A DNA stretch of 64,000 nucleotides from Eutrigla gurnardus (lineage: Eukaryota; Chordata; Actinopteri; Perciformes; Triglidae), in NCBI GenBank assembly GCA_963514095.1, contig OY741271.1:5178976-5242975 (forward strand). Reading direction: 5' to 3'. Position 1 is the first letter of the stretch, and the number at the start of each line of letters is the position of its first letter. This document shows positions 11,561-23,540 of this stretch, piece by piece. A program made the position numbers and the translations under genes. The notes under the pieces are model-generated. The model searched no databases. It saw only the letters and a program-made list of their open reading frames with translations, and was not told the origin of the DNA.

Positions 11561-11860
11561 CACCTGTCTGTCTCTACATGTCAGCCCTGTGATAGACTGG
11601 TTACCTGTCTGTCTCTACATGTCAGCCCTGTGATAGACTGGTTACCTGTCTGTCTCTACATGTCAGCCCTGTGATAGACTGGTTACCTGTCTGTCTCTTC
11701 ATGTCTCCCTGTGATAGACTGGTTAGCTGTCTGTCTCTACATGTCAGCCCTGATGTGGTGTTTCCTGTCTTCACCCAATGCCGGCTGGGATCGGCTCCAG
11801 CCCCCTCGCATCCATTGCTCATGAATGGATGGACAGATGGAACTAGATCTGAACAGAGGG
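11561..11860 (+). repeat. Second, inverted minisatellite array joined to a retroelement tail
   Basis: About four to five units of the 41-bp repeat in the opposite orientation to 8101-9976 (CTGTCTGTCTCTACATGTCA, GCCCTGTGATAGACTGG). They run into a tail with GCCGGCTGGGATCGGCTCCA and end in ATGGATGGA. The order unit, GCTGGGATCGGCTCCAG tail, ATGG repeat is that of the 3' end of the same dispersed module; an independent tail copy lies at 27486-27602. Confidence 0.85.
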
Positions 11861-12935
11861 ATAAAAACATTCAATGCTCAAAATTATATTATTAATTGTG
11901 ATGTTTCTCTGATCTTTGATTTATGTATTGACTTTAATGACTGGATAATGTGTCCTGTGTTGGCCTCAGTTGATTTACCGTGGCCTCAGGTGCTCCAACA
12001 AACAAGCAGAGCAGAACACCGGCTGAACGCGACAGTGGAGTTCCATCTGTACCGCTTGTCCTCCGCTGACACGCAGTGTGCTGCAGCCAACATATCATGT
12101 GATGGGCTGGTCGCTTGTTTTTGTATTAATCAGTTACATCAGACACATCTTCACAAATGCCAAAAAGAAAAGAGTCTGTGTGAGCCACATGAAAGTAGCA
12201 GCCCCCATTTACCATGCAGTGTGTCAATTGGTTTCACTTAATCGATCTTGGTGACCAAGCCATGAAGTGATGCGTCTGATGTCCCACAATGCTCCAGTTC
12301 ACCAAACAGCAAATGTCAGGCCTGCCTGCTCCGAAGAACATGACTTTCACCTCTTTTGAAAGACAAAATATTTCTACATCAATACAACAAATGCATTTGA
12401 AATATGCCAGTTTTTCTGTCAAATGCATGCTGGGATGTCATTATGTGCATGTTCTTTAAAAAGAGAAAACAAATATGCCGTTAGATTTATATTCATACAA
12501 CATCACTCAGGGTCAGGTGACATTTGGGGCCTAAAGGTGCCTCTTCATATTCCCAATAAATAAAAATGAAGCTGCACTGGAATAACTGGGATTAACTCTG
12601 CGTTCCTCACTTCTCTGTGAAGCCCCAGATCTGCTGTGTTGTCGTTGGAAGAAAATAATTTATGCAGGAAATGTCACATATTGATAGATTTGACAAGAGT
12701 GAAGGTGGCAAGAGAACAACCCTGTCTCTGACAAAATGACCTTCCCACTAAACTAACTCAACTGTATTGAAAATTAAGTTTCCAACACATTTTTATTTTA
12801 GTTTGTTTAAACAGTTTGAAATATGAGGTTCACAAAAACAAATCATCATGGCTTAATTTAAAATTGACTATGGAATTGAAACAAAATGCAACATCAGTAC
12901 TTTGTTATGTTTAGGCCACAAAACTACTCTTCAAG
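11861..12935. other. Intergenic, no gene recognised
   Basis: Contains a 138-codon open frame (11825-12241, plus) with no recognisable domain. Composition is ordinary and I see no splice or promoter support. Confidence 0.5.
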
Positions 12936-12980
12936 AGACAAATTTCCCTATGGGACAATAAAGTCTATCTATCTACTTGG
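12936..12980 (+). mobile_element. LINE 3' tail (L2/Rex1-like)
   Basis: Reads AATTTCCCTATGGGACAATA then AAGTCTATCTATCTA, the usual end of fish L2/Rex1-type LINEs. Only the extreme 3' end is recognisable. Confidence 0.6.
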
Positions 12981-14774
12981 CTCTAACGGGACACTAACAT
13001 ATCTGACTTCAGGTGGTCCTGTGTGCTACCAGTCCACCGCCCAGACCTCCTCCCTACGTGAACTTCCACGGACTCCTTTGAAACTCATTTGTGGTCATTC
13101 AAGAGTAAAATTCCACCATAAAATAGGTTTCCCCCAAAAAGCAATTCACAATGCAGTTTTGTTGTGTGGGAACATAATTTTTAGGAGACCAGGCTTAACT
13201 AAGATGAAGGATCCACTTATTCCCAACACATTTTCAATGAAAATCCTGGTTGGAACACTGTAAATCTCAATCCAGGTTCTTCTGGTCATCTGTTGCCTGC
13301 ATCCATGTCTCAGTGCTTGACAGGATGTTCCATACTCAGCACTATGCTGCTGAATTGGCTGCTGTCATTTTGCTCTGCATCAGAAAGCATGGAGGTCTCA
13401 CTAAACAAGTGAAACCCAAACGTTAGCTTAAACACTAATCCAATTTCAAATGAAGGCAATTATTGCCTTACAATTTCAGCATCCTTTTTTTGAACTGTGG
13501 GGGGATACTGACTGTTTTGGCCACCATAACCAAACCCCAGTAATCAAGATTATGAGTGGGCATTTGATACAGAGACGTTGTGTATAAATGGCTGCTTTGC
13601 AGGGGCTTTGAGTTGCAGTTTGTGCCAAACCAAACCTGATGTGCGGCTGACTGTAAGTTCACATGTAGTGTCTCCGTGTGGGTCAGGAATCACACTTCAG
13701 CTCCCCATCGGGCCCCGAAAGCCTCCAGCCACACGAGTACACCGGATCATTCTACGGGTAAATACTGCTTCTGACTGGAGGTGAGTAGTAAATAAACTCA
13801 GCAATTAAACTGGATAGACTTTCATTTCATTGTCCCTTTTGTGAATGTAACTATCTTTAGCGTTGAGGAAGAGAAAAGTCATACTGTGTCCAGTGGGAAA
13901 TACAAAAATAAAGTCAAGGATTTCCAAAAGTTAAAGGCGGCACTGGAAACATAACTAATTTCTTACGGTGGGGTATTTTTTACTGTTTACTGGCGTGTTA
14001 CGGCTCTGTCGAAAGCATCGCTAACTTGTTTTTTCACAGGCGATTACAGCAAGAACAAGACGGGCTCACAGGCCAACAGAGCATGGGACCTTCATGAGGC
14101 TGAGAGCCACCTCCGGGATCAATGTTGCCATTTTGTTGATCAAGCAGCACAGATCCACCATGCAAGATGCATTTCGTTTGCTAAATAACACTCTGAAGTG
14201 CCTATTCATTGAGCAATTCTTCACAGGAGCAAAAGTGGATAGCATGATGATGCCGAGCGCTTGAATAACATCTCCAGTCTGCACGAGATCCATTTGGTAC
14301 ATTTGGTACAATGTTTGTATTATATGAATTAATGAGTGAACTTGATGGTTTTCACTCTCTTTGTGAGCGAGTTGGTCTGCAGCACCAACAGAACTGTGCC
14401 TGTAAACAAAACATTTATTATTATTGTAGTTGATAATAATAACTTTTCATGGGGACACAAAGTGCTGTCTTTAAAGTAGAAATAGGCTAACAGCTAACAG
14501 AACGGTCAGGAACAAAACCCAACACAATCAAATGAAGAGGAATAAGTCAACAGGATAACAAGATGAAACTAATGTGATGTAGATAAGTCATTTATCTTTG
14601 TGTCTCTTGATTTTTGACTCTAACTTAGCTTTGCGCTAGCCATTGGGCCTCGGCCTTTATTCTGCACATGTGGCTAGCAGAGTTAGCTTGATTTGAATGT
14701 TGAGTTCTCTGTTCTTTAAAAGTATCCATAGCTGATCAACATGTTCTCTCTCCAAATAGTCAAACCACACAGCT
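12981..14774. other. Intergenic, nothing recognised
   Basis: No coding exon, tandem repeat or transposon end that I can support. Confidence 0.5.
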
Positions 14775-15215
14775 CGGTCAGAGCTCCAAAAGCTTCAAAC
14801 TATGACGCTCTACCTTCCCCTCTAGCGTTACTTTATCATGTGTCAGTGACAGCGTCCCAATATATGCCAGCGTCTTTTCAAAATAAAGCTCACAGGAAGC
14901 TAGTTGAAAAAACTTAGTAAGGTTGAGGAAAAGAGCCTGAATAATGTTAACTTCACTGACTAATGACTCGTGTAAATAGGGACTAACAAATGAGTCACGT
15001 GATGTTGACATTATCGATTCAGGTTACTAATGACAGAGGTGACAAAATGTTTCCGTTTAGTTTCATACAGGACCCTAACATTGGTGTCCTGGACTAAAGT
15101 CCTGGGTTTGTTTGACCTGTCCAGCACCCCCCCCCCCCCCCCCTGCGTGGACCATCTCTCTCTTTATACTATATCTGTTGCTCTACCTAAAATGCAGTGG
15201 GTGGGACTCTTTTTT
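14775..15215 (+). repeat. Dispersed repeat family A, copy 1
   Basis: Shares blocks in the same order and strand with 43858-44215: GTCAGAGCTCCAAA, CTTCAAACTATGACGCTCTA, TCAAAATAAA...CACAGGAAG, TAGTTTCATACAGGACCCTAA and CTCTACC...AATGCAG. It carries a C17 run at 15127-15143 where the second copy has mixed C/T. Probably an old transposon; class unknown. Confidence 0.65.
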
Positions 15216-17837
15216 TCATTCAAGATACTTTAATCTAAGATGAACAAATCGATTGTGTGTGAGTAGGTTGAGGATTAATAGCCTCATATATAGATACTGA
15301 TCAAATCATTATGCCATTATTATTATTATATTACATTGTGATATATCGACAAGTGTCCGTTCCTGAAGAAAAATGACTTGAGAGCTTTAACTGAGTGAGT
15401 GCCGTGAAAAAGCTTGTAATGTCACTGATCCAAGTCATCACAGTGTATTCTGATCCTCAAATCCTCCCGTATGTGTGTGAATGAGCTTCTTTGTGAAGAC
15501 ATGAATGGAAAGACGGATGCATGGAGACCAATAAAAGCCCACTTATTGGGGACATTTGGTCTTGTCTTGTCACTGAAACTCACATTGAACACTGCAGTCT
15601 TTCTGATGACAGAACATGACTGGGTTGACAACACGCACCAGAAAGTGTTCCAGGGAATCGGAACAATGTGGTGGACGTTGACTTTCACTACTAATCATAA
15701 GAGACTACACTGAAAATAAATTGCGTTGACAGCCACAAGGTCCAGTGGCATGTCTTTGTCTTGCTGAATGGGACGGACAGGTGTTACACCAAATTCTGTG
15801 ACCAATAAGATTCTGTGACCACAGAGGCCACTTTTTCAAAAGGGAATATTGGTGAATCTTGTAAAAGCGGCAGGAACTTGCTGTAAAGCAGGAGTCTCCA
15901 GCTCAAACTGGCTCAGGGCTGCTGATGGTCTAGTCTTCTGATAGGACGGCTACGTCAACATTCTCCTCTCCCTTCTACTTCCCATCCTGCTCTCCATGTT
16001 TACACCAGTGATGACGTTTAATATTGTATTCCTTAGAACCGCCACTCTTTCCTTACATATCAGACACGTAGCATTTCCACTGAACGCCACAACAAATCCT
16101 GCAGCATCCATCTTTGTTGAAACAGTGTGTGTTCCCAGCCCACCTTTCTTTCTGCTGGGAAAGACACATCTTTGCTGTTTGTGGTGAAACAAAGGAAGAT
16201 ACAGCCCCGCACGCTTCTTCAAGGCTGGACATGCAGCATGACCTCTGACCTTTGCCATTGTATTGAAACAAAATATTTTTTAATTAAACTTTTTTAAACT
16301 AATATAATTGTGTTTTTATTACAAGGGGTAGTTTAAATTGATATGAAACTAGTATAAAATAATAATTTAATGTAAAAGCAATATTTTTGACATCCGTCGT
16401 GGGCTAGATGGAGAGGGGGGGATGGGCCAGATGTGGCCAGCTTCATTAAAGGGTTCATTATTTTCAAACAGGACACCATGTTTACATGTTTACAAGCGCT
16501 CCAGTACTGAGGGAGGACGCTGCAGACGGCAGAAGCTAAACAGGCTGAACTGTAATCACACAAGGCAACCCCTCACCGTCAACGTACGTTTGGTGTAACA
16601 CTGTCACTTGCAGTTAGAAGCCACTTAGAACCAACCATGAATACCTTGAACTCGGTCATTAAAGAGTTATGATTAGGAGTGGACAGGTTCGAGGCGTTGC
16701 TTACATCGAACCAGCACCATGTTGCAAAATGTCTTCCACATCACTTCCTCTTCTTCCTCTGATGAACACACATAAATGTTAGTTGCCCAGCTCTTCCTGT
16801 TACCATGTTCAGAGGACTTCCTTCCAGATGCTTCCTCAGTCTTGATCTTTAAGTTGGTTGATGCTTGGAGACTCTTTCTGTTGCAAAATAATGATTAAAA
16901 ATGCAATCTATCGGTTTCTAGTGATGTAGTAATATTGAGAAAGACTACCTGTGGTGGGGGGTATGAGGTGGTTGGGTCCAACAGCGAAGAGCTTCCAACC
17001 AAGGGAGTAGGTTTGAGTTTGAGATTGGTGGGGACACAAAAGTGCTCCAAAGCAGCACTCCTGAAAGTTGACGTTTTTTTGCATTAGCAATCATAATTTC
17101 ACGTCATGAAGATGTTATAGGTTAGATTACTTAATATTAATTAATTATATTTTATAATTATAAAATCACATGATCATCTCGAATCTGAGATTTTATTATT
17201 TCCACCACAAATTTTATTTATTTGTGTTTTTAAAACGTTGCTCTCTTCTACACAAATACATGAAAATAAGAATTAAAAATAACTTTAAAAAAAGTGTATC
17301 TCTTTGGCATTAAATATTCTCTTGTATTCAATATCTGTATTGTTGAGCCTCTACCTATACACCCTTGAAGTAACTTACACTTTGACTCCTAAAGAAGTCT
17401 CTTATATTCACTTTTCTTTGACATCCTTCAAATCCTGTACAGCACACACGCACGCACACACGTACACACGCAAACAGACACAAACACAAATGTAAATGAC
17501 ACCACTGATATTAAAATCCATCTAGCTGACGTGACCCAGGAATAACAAATGCCGAACATGTTGACAACCTGCAGATAACATGTACTGCCTCTCGTCCGGT
17601 CCAACTAGCAGGTTGCAGGTAGTTTTAACAAGCAGAAGGAGTGACCGTGGGGACAGCCAATCACATGTAAGTTAGCGAGAAACCGGCAGCCGATCAGGGA
17701 GCGGTATTTAGGTTAGAGGCGGGACATCTAGCAGAGACCGACATAACCCTTTGTGTGCCATAATCATTGACTACTACGAACACTACGGACAGCGGTTGTA
17801 TTGATAGTGACTAAACAGTAGCAGCTGAATATTGGTA
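15216..17837. other. Intergenic, no gene recognised
   Basis: Short open frames only. Contains a small CA-rich run near 17443-17480. I see no splice-bounded coding exon. Confidence 0.5.
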
Positions 17838-17880
17838 GGGACATGTCCCTAGTGTCCCTACCCAATTCTACGCCCTTGCT
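17838..17880. mobile_element. Possible DNA-transposon terminus
   Basis: Ends in TTCTACGCCCTTG, resembling the right end (GTTACGCCCTTG) of the element at 52009-53170, and contains TAGGGACATGTCCCTA, a perfect palindrome. The left partner was not found. Confidence 0.35.
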
Positions 17881-17944
17881 TTCAACCACTAGACCGGTGT
17901 TCTTGTGAAGGCCAGAGTTCAAGGTGATTTTCCTGAACCTACTT

Positions 17945-18260
17945 CAGAGGTTTTGTTGCCTCGACCTAACATTTGTTTTGATGCCTAAACATTACGTTGG
18001 TTTTGTAGTCCAACCTAAGGATTGTTTTCTTGTGTAAACTTAACGTTGGTTTTATTGTTTAAACTAAAGATGGTTAAACCATTGGTTGGTTTTCTTGTCT
18101 AAACATTGGTTTTGTTATATGAGCCTAATGTTGCATAAATTTGTTGCATAAACGTAACTTTAGTTTTGTTGTCTAAACCCAACGTTGATTTTGTTAAATA
18201 AAAATAACGCTGGCTTCATTTTATAAACTTAACATTGGTTTTGTTGTCTAAACCCAGTGT
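17945..18260. repeat. Degenerate minisatellite, about 26-bp unit
   Basis: Repeated variants of AACGTTGGTTTTGTTGTCTA followed by AACC, with many substitutions and small indels, about a dozen copies. Confidence 0.75.
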
Positions 18261-18424
18261 ACAATTTTAAAATAATGTAAAATTAGATTTTTGAATCGAT
18301 GAGTATAGATCTAACAGAAGATTAAGTGAATGATTAAACCTTTTTCTGGAGACTGTAGATCCTGAGCTTGTACAACGTTTTTGTTTATTAATTAAAGAAA
18401 ATGTAATAAGCCATTTTTTTAAAA

Positions 18425-20003
18425 GCAGGAGATACACACAGCTTTAACAATTATAGACCAGTATCATTGCTTTCACAATTCTCAAAAGTGCTAGAAAATT
18501 AGATAGTTTTATTGATAACAACTATTTATTGAGTGAGAGTCAATATGGTTTTAGGATAGACCGGTCTACAGATCTTGCAATAATGGAAATAATAGAAGAA
18601 ATTAAAAAGAGCAATTGATAGAAAGAAATTTACAATAGGGGTATTAATTGATTTTTTTTAAAAGCATTCGCTACTATACCATTCATTTTTCATTTCTAAG
18701 TTAAATACATATAGTGTGAGAGGAGTTGTTCTAAAATGGTTAACCAGTTATTTACATAGACAACAATATGTTCAGTATGCTGGTAATACATCAGAATGTA
18801 TGAACATTGAATGTGGGGTCCCACAAGGTTCGGTTTTGGTGCCTAAACTATTTATTTTATATATTAATGATATCTGTGAAGTTTCTAAATTATTGCAGTT
18901 TCTTTGGTTCGCAGATGATACAAATTGTTTTTGTTCAGGAGATAATTTAAAAACTAAATCTGAAAATATTGAAAATGAAATGGTTAAGCTCAAATCTTGG
19001 TTTGATGAAAATAAGTTATCGTTAAACTTGAAAAAAATATGTTTGTTTTAAATGGTTTTATTATGGCTTTTGTTAATAAAGAAAGGATAACATCTCATTA
19101 TCTATTAATGGAATTAACATTGAGAAAGTATCCGAGTTTAGGTTTTTGGGAGTTATAATGGATGAAAACATGAAAATATCATATATCATAGCTTCACATG
19201 TAAAAAAAAAAAAAAGGTGTCTAAGAATATTTTTATTTTGAACAAAACTAAGAATGTTTTAGATTGTAACACAATGAGAATATTATACTGTTCACTTATA
19301 GGGCCTTATTTGAGTTATTGTGCAGTAGTGTGGGGTAACACATATAAGCAATATAATGCCATTGTTTTTGTTACAGAAAAGAGCAGTTAGATTTTTTTTT
19401 GTTGTTGTTGTTTTTTTTAGAGAACATACTAATGGATTATTTGTTTGGCTATTGAAATTCAAAGAGATAATTGAACAGCAATTGTGTTCAAAGCTAAAAA
19501 GAGAGTATTGCCAGAGAATGTGCAAAAACTGTTTGTGCTGTCCACAGAGGATGAAAATCCAGAAGGAGATTGGATTTTAAGCATCAAGTTTCTTGGACCA
19601 CTTTAAAACAACTGTGTTTCTGTTAACGGCGTCAAACTTTAGAATTCTCAACAGAAGGATTTAAAGGGTTGTACAGATATTTTTCAGTTTAAAGAAATGT
19701 ATGCATATGAAATTTAAGTGTTTTGAACTTGAAAAATTCTATTTTGCAGGTTATTTTGTTTTTGTTGTTAAGATTAAGGGTTTAGGTGATGGTAATGGTA
19801 AATGGAAATGGCAGACCATCTAAGAATGTTTTGTTCAAGTAAGGGGCAGACAAAATAATAAGAATTATATTCTTCTTTCTGCTCCTTTCCAATCATGAAA
19901 TGCATTAATTTGACATATGTGATGTGAACTTGTGTGCCAACTTTATATTGTAATGTGCATTTTCATGAAAGGAACAAATAAAGAAATGAAATGAAATGAA
20001 ATG
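18425..20003 (+). pseudogene. Decayed non-LTR retrotransposon (L2/Rex1-like) reverse transcriptase
   Basis: Fragments of a LINE reverse transcriptase read along the plus strand with stops and frameshifts. They are NYRPVSLLSQFSKVLE near 18450, a QYGFR block near 18540, then an intact stretch at 18716-19050 with GVPQGSVLVPKLFILYINDI and the FADDT catalytic box (residues near 18911-18925). Sequence after 19070 continues the RT/thumb region in several frames. The copy ends with ATAAAGAAATGAAATGAAAT at about 19979-20003, a typical LINE 3' simple-repeat tail. It is 5'-truncated and inactive. Confidence 0.85.
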
Positions 20004-20579
20004 TAGTCTGTGTATTATAATGACTAGATTCCATTTGGTTCGAAATACCATATGTTAAAAAAAGAGTGTAGCGCTGTTTGTTTATCTGTTTGGTTTTAAT
20101 GTGTTTAGTTTAATACTAGTTTAATAGCAACTTTAGACTGTGACTTATATTATATGGAAATCTCTGTCAGGGCTGAAACCCTGTCCTCCTTGCTTATCGC
20201 ATGTCTACTCTCCTTGGAGGCATTCGAGAGTGTGAAGTGATATCGTTTTTCTTTAAATGAAAGAGAATCTGCTGGGTCCATCTTATAACTCATTCATTGA
20301 TATTGCAGATATAACAAAAGGAACTAAGGTTTTATTAAAGAAACTTAAAGAAACAAAGTCCAAACTTCACAAACTTATGTACTCACGTACGAGGAGCAAA
20401 CCATAATCTTACAGAAATACGAAGAAGTTAAACATATAATACAGGTAAAAAGCAACAGATTCATCTGCCAAATGCAGGAAGGACAGCTGGCAAAAAATCA
20501 TTATCAGCCTCATTCTTTCAGCTGCAATCTCGGCAGTGTAAAGCGGACTTCAGAGAAGATAAAAAATAAATACAAAAAC
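20004..20579. other. Intergenic, no gene recognised
   Basis: AT-rich, no supported feature. Confidence 0.5.
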
Positions 20580-20950
20580 ATCATTCACAGTTGTAAGTAG
20601 GCTTACTGTATAACGTAGCCAGCACCCCTGTCAGGGGTGCCACCTTATGAATTGCATTGCAGACCGTGTTTGTGCTCAGGTTCTCTGCATCACCCACAGA
20701 ATACATTAAAAGTACCCGTGGTAAAGTAACGCAGTGCGATGCATAGTCTGCAGCACTGTAAGCACTCGACTCTGATGTGTCGCCCTGGCAACATATGGCT
20801 CGAGGAGCTGACACAAATACAGCAATCCACGCACTGAGCTCCACAGGATCTTCCAAGAGAGCTGATTGGTCAGTAGGCGGTGCTTTTATACACGTTGATC
20901 TCTTATCTGGAGCATAACATCCTCTGGTTAGCTCTGTGTACGTTACCATG
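20580..20950 (-). pseudogene. PIF/Harbinger-like transposase fragment
   Basis: A minus-strand frame of 122 codons ends with VGDAENLSTNTVCNAIHKV, resembling the segment before the DDE core of fish HARBI1-like transposases (GDAE.LSK.TVCR..). No catalytic core follows and no terminal repeats were identified, so it is a remnant. The call rests on this motif alone. Confidence 0.55.
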
Positions 20951-21651
20951 GCGATGAACCACAGTCGAAGGACTGAAAACCCAAAATGAACTCTGAAGTT
21001 ACCTTGCGAAGCCCAAATCCTGCCTCTGGTGGTGAGTCAACATCAACAGGCAAACGAGCAATAAAACAAAAGGAACATGCAGACTAAATACATCAGGGCT
21101 GATTAGGAGGACGAGAGACAGGTGGGGAAACACAAGGGCAGGCTGATGTGATTGAGGAGAAGGAGAGGCGGGGCCGGCCCGAGACATTAGGGAACTAAGC
21201 AGCTGATTGGGGCCCCCTAACCCCCAGGGGTTTTCCCCAGACTGGAGGGGAATCAGCGACACAGATGGAGCTGTGGGGAACTGAAGTCAGATTGTAGAAA
21301 GTAAATGTGAGAAGAACTATTATAGGTCTTTTGACTCGCACACATTTAATTTCACTCCATATCATATGTTAGAGCCACGTTATCATGAAGATGAACTCCA
21401 GCAGGGTTATTTGCACTTGTACTGAGTGATAATTGTTTCATAGACACCTTCTTTTAAAATCCAGCTCTTATCTTAAATCAAAATGATTTCTAAATATTTT
21501 ACCAGCGCTGTGTCACTGCAGGAGGAGAGACAGCCCGACTGCACAGGATACAACAAGTACCCTCCCATTAAATAACTGCAGAACACAGAATAACTAAATA
21601 TTCTCCCTAAGTACTGTGCATATATCATCAACAAAAATATAAATACAGCCA
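20951..21651. other. Repeat-like spacer
   Basis: Includes a GC-rich patch (about 21110-21260) that looks like part of a dispersed element but whose family I cannot name. Confidence 0.4.
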
Positions 21652-22091
21652 TTAAAGGTCCCCTATTATACTGATTTTCATCAATTTCACACAGTTGTCA
21701 GAGGTCCAACAACACTGTTTTCGATATACATTGCCCCAAACCCATCCGTGGTCCTGAATTTCATCTGTCAAAAAGTTGCTCCTAGGTGTCTCAGGTGAAG
21801 TTGCTGGTTGATGGTTGGGACAGATCCTTTTACGAGGGTCAGTGTCGAGGCAAAGTCAGCTTTGTACTGACCCTCGTTACTGAAGCAGTCCGGTGTGAAG
21901 TGGTTAGCACACACATACAAGCTAACACGGACCGTAGCCGGCACATTGTCATTAAAAATGCAAGAGACCAGACCCGGACCTTTAAATACAGCAAACACTT
22001 TTTTAAAGTAGCACATTTGCTAAAGATGACAATTTGGCCCATATTAAAAAAAAACAATAACCATCAACAGCCGTCACCCTAAGGACCTTAA
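21652..22091 (-). mobile_element. TTAA-type DNA transposon remnant with THAP-like fragment
   Basis: Bounded by TTAA at 21652-21655 and 22088-22091 with weak inverted ends (AGGTCCCC and, inward from the right, GGTCCTTAGG). On the minus strand it encodes VCANHFTPDCFSNEGQYKAD then FASTLTLVKGSVPTI, matching the second half of a THAP zinc finger. THAP plus TTAA duplications suggests a Kolobok-like element; the class is an inference. Confidence 0.5.
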
Positions 22092-23160
22092 CAAGGCATT
22101 GTCACAAGTTGGGATGGATAAATGCAACATTCTTGCAACTTTATGCTACTTTTTTTCCTCTGAATATTGCCCGCCCTTCACTCTGTTTTCCCCATGTGGC
22201 CCTAATATGTTGCTGCACAAGAATGAACGTGAAAATAAAAACTAAATAGAAAAAATACTATTGCTTTCTTGAGAAAATAAAGTTAATGATTCAACAGATT
22301 CAAATCAATAAGAAGAGATATTTGTAGGAAAGAAATACAACGTAATTAAAAGGGCCATTGTTTTGTATGAAAAGTCTTTGTTAGCAAAGTAACTACAGCT
22401 GTTCAGTCATGCATTAAACAGCATGTTAAATTGTAGTCTGACGTTTGTTTTTTAGGAGAAACTTTGTAGAGAATTCTGCAAATACATAAAAACTGTTTGT
22501 GAGAACCTTGGAAGAAAGGGGCTCAGTAATGTTCAGTGAGCCGGCTCCCCGGATTTTAATGACGGTGGTCAGTGATGTCATGCTGCCACCTGCTGGTTCA
22601 AGTGCAGCAGTGGGGGATTAGCTATTCTTCAGCCAAATGGTCATCGGATGCCAGGGAAGCCTGAAGTGAAGTCAATAGTGTGATGGTGAAGCAGGACAGT
22701 TATCAACATTCCCATTAGCTGCTATATGTCTGCATGAAAGAAATGGTTAAATATGCAAATGCACATATTTGTTTTCATGAACGGCCGAGGTGTGCGTCAC
22801 TTTAAATGTTGCTCTCGCAAAGAATTGTGGGTCGGCGTGATCTCCTTTCCTTTTGTATAGAAAGGTCCGTTGTATCCGATGCTAAAGGAGCTCTGAAAGG
22901 ATCATTGGCGCTCCTTTCCTTTGAATTCGGAGAACTAAACGGCTCTTATCATGGCGGCCACTTGTTTACTTCCGGGTCACTTCTTCAGTTAGGAACCTTC
23001 CTAATAGAAAAAGCTATTCGACAGCAGCCCCAGTTCCAGAGCCACCCCGCTTAAATCTGGAACCCTCAGGGATTTACATGACGTCACCTGATAAATGCGT
23101 ACTGCGAGGTTTGAAAAATGTGTAATTGTCAATGTATTAATGTATTTACATGTTTTAGCT
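22092..23160. other. Unassigned, repeat-like
   Basis: Contains an 82-codon open frame (22806-23054) in a stretch of AAAGGAG and CTCCTTTCC motifs that resembles a transposon rather than a gene. The words AACCCTCAGGGATTTACATG near 23062 recur in the family B copy at about 34630. Confidence 0.4.
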
Positions 23161-23540
23161 TTAATAAGCAACATTAAAATAAATGTGTTTGATGAATATA
23201 GGTTATAACCCATTCCTTTGATTTCAAATGTTTTATGTTCCATCTTAAATCTTTAATGTCTTGTTTTTTTTCAAATTCTTCCAGGCTTCCCCTGGTAACC
23301 TGTGTTTAACATCACGTTTAATGCTGTGATTTGTGGGTATTTCGTTCAGGTAAGGTCAGCAGAAACACAGACTGAGGGTCAGCGTTCATAAAGGGCTCAA
23401 ATTGTCTGCGAGTCCTCAAGCACTCGACGATTTGACAGGTGGAGCGAACTTAACCATCACAGACTTTACGTGAAGTCCGAGACTGAGTGTGGACTTGATT
23501 GATCATTATGACTGTTGATTATTTTTGGTGACCCGCTGAC
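23160..23540 (+). repeat. Dispersed repeat family B, copy 1
   Basis: Matches 34310-34710 in order and orientation: GATTTCAAATGTTTTATGTT, CCAT.TTAAATCTTTAATGT, GTAACCTGTGTTT, ATAAAGGGCTCAAA and TCGACGATTTGACA. Probably a nonautonomous DNA element; ends not resolved. Confidence 0.7.

Noticed and set aside
11825..12241. 138-codon plus-strand frame
   Set aside because: Begins inside the retroelement tail and shows no recognisable protein family.
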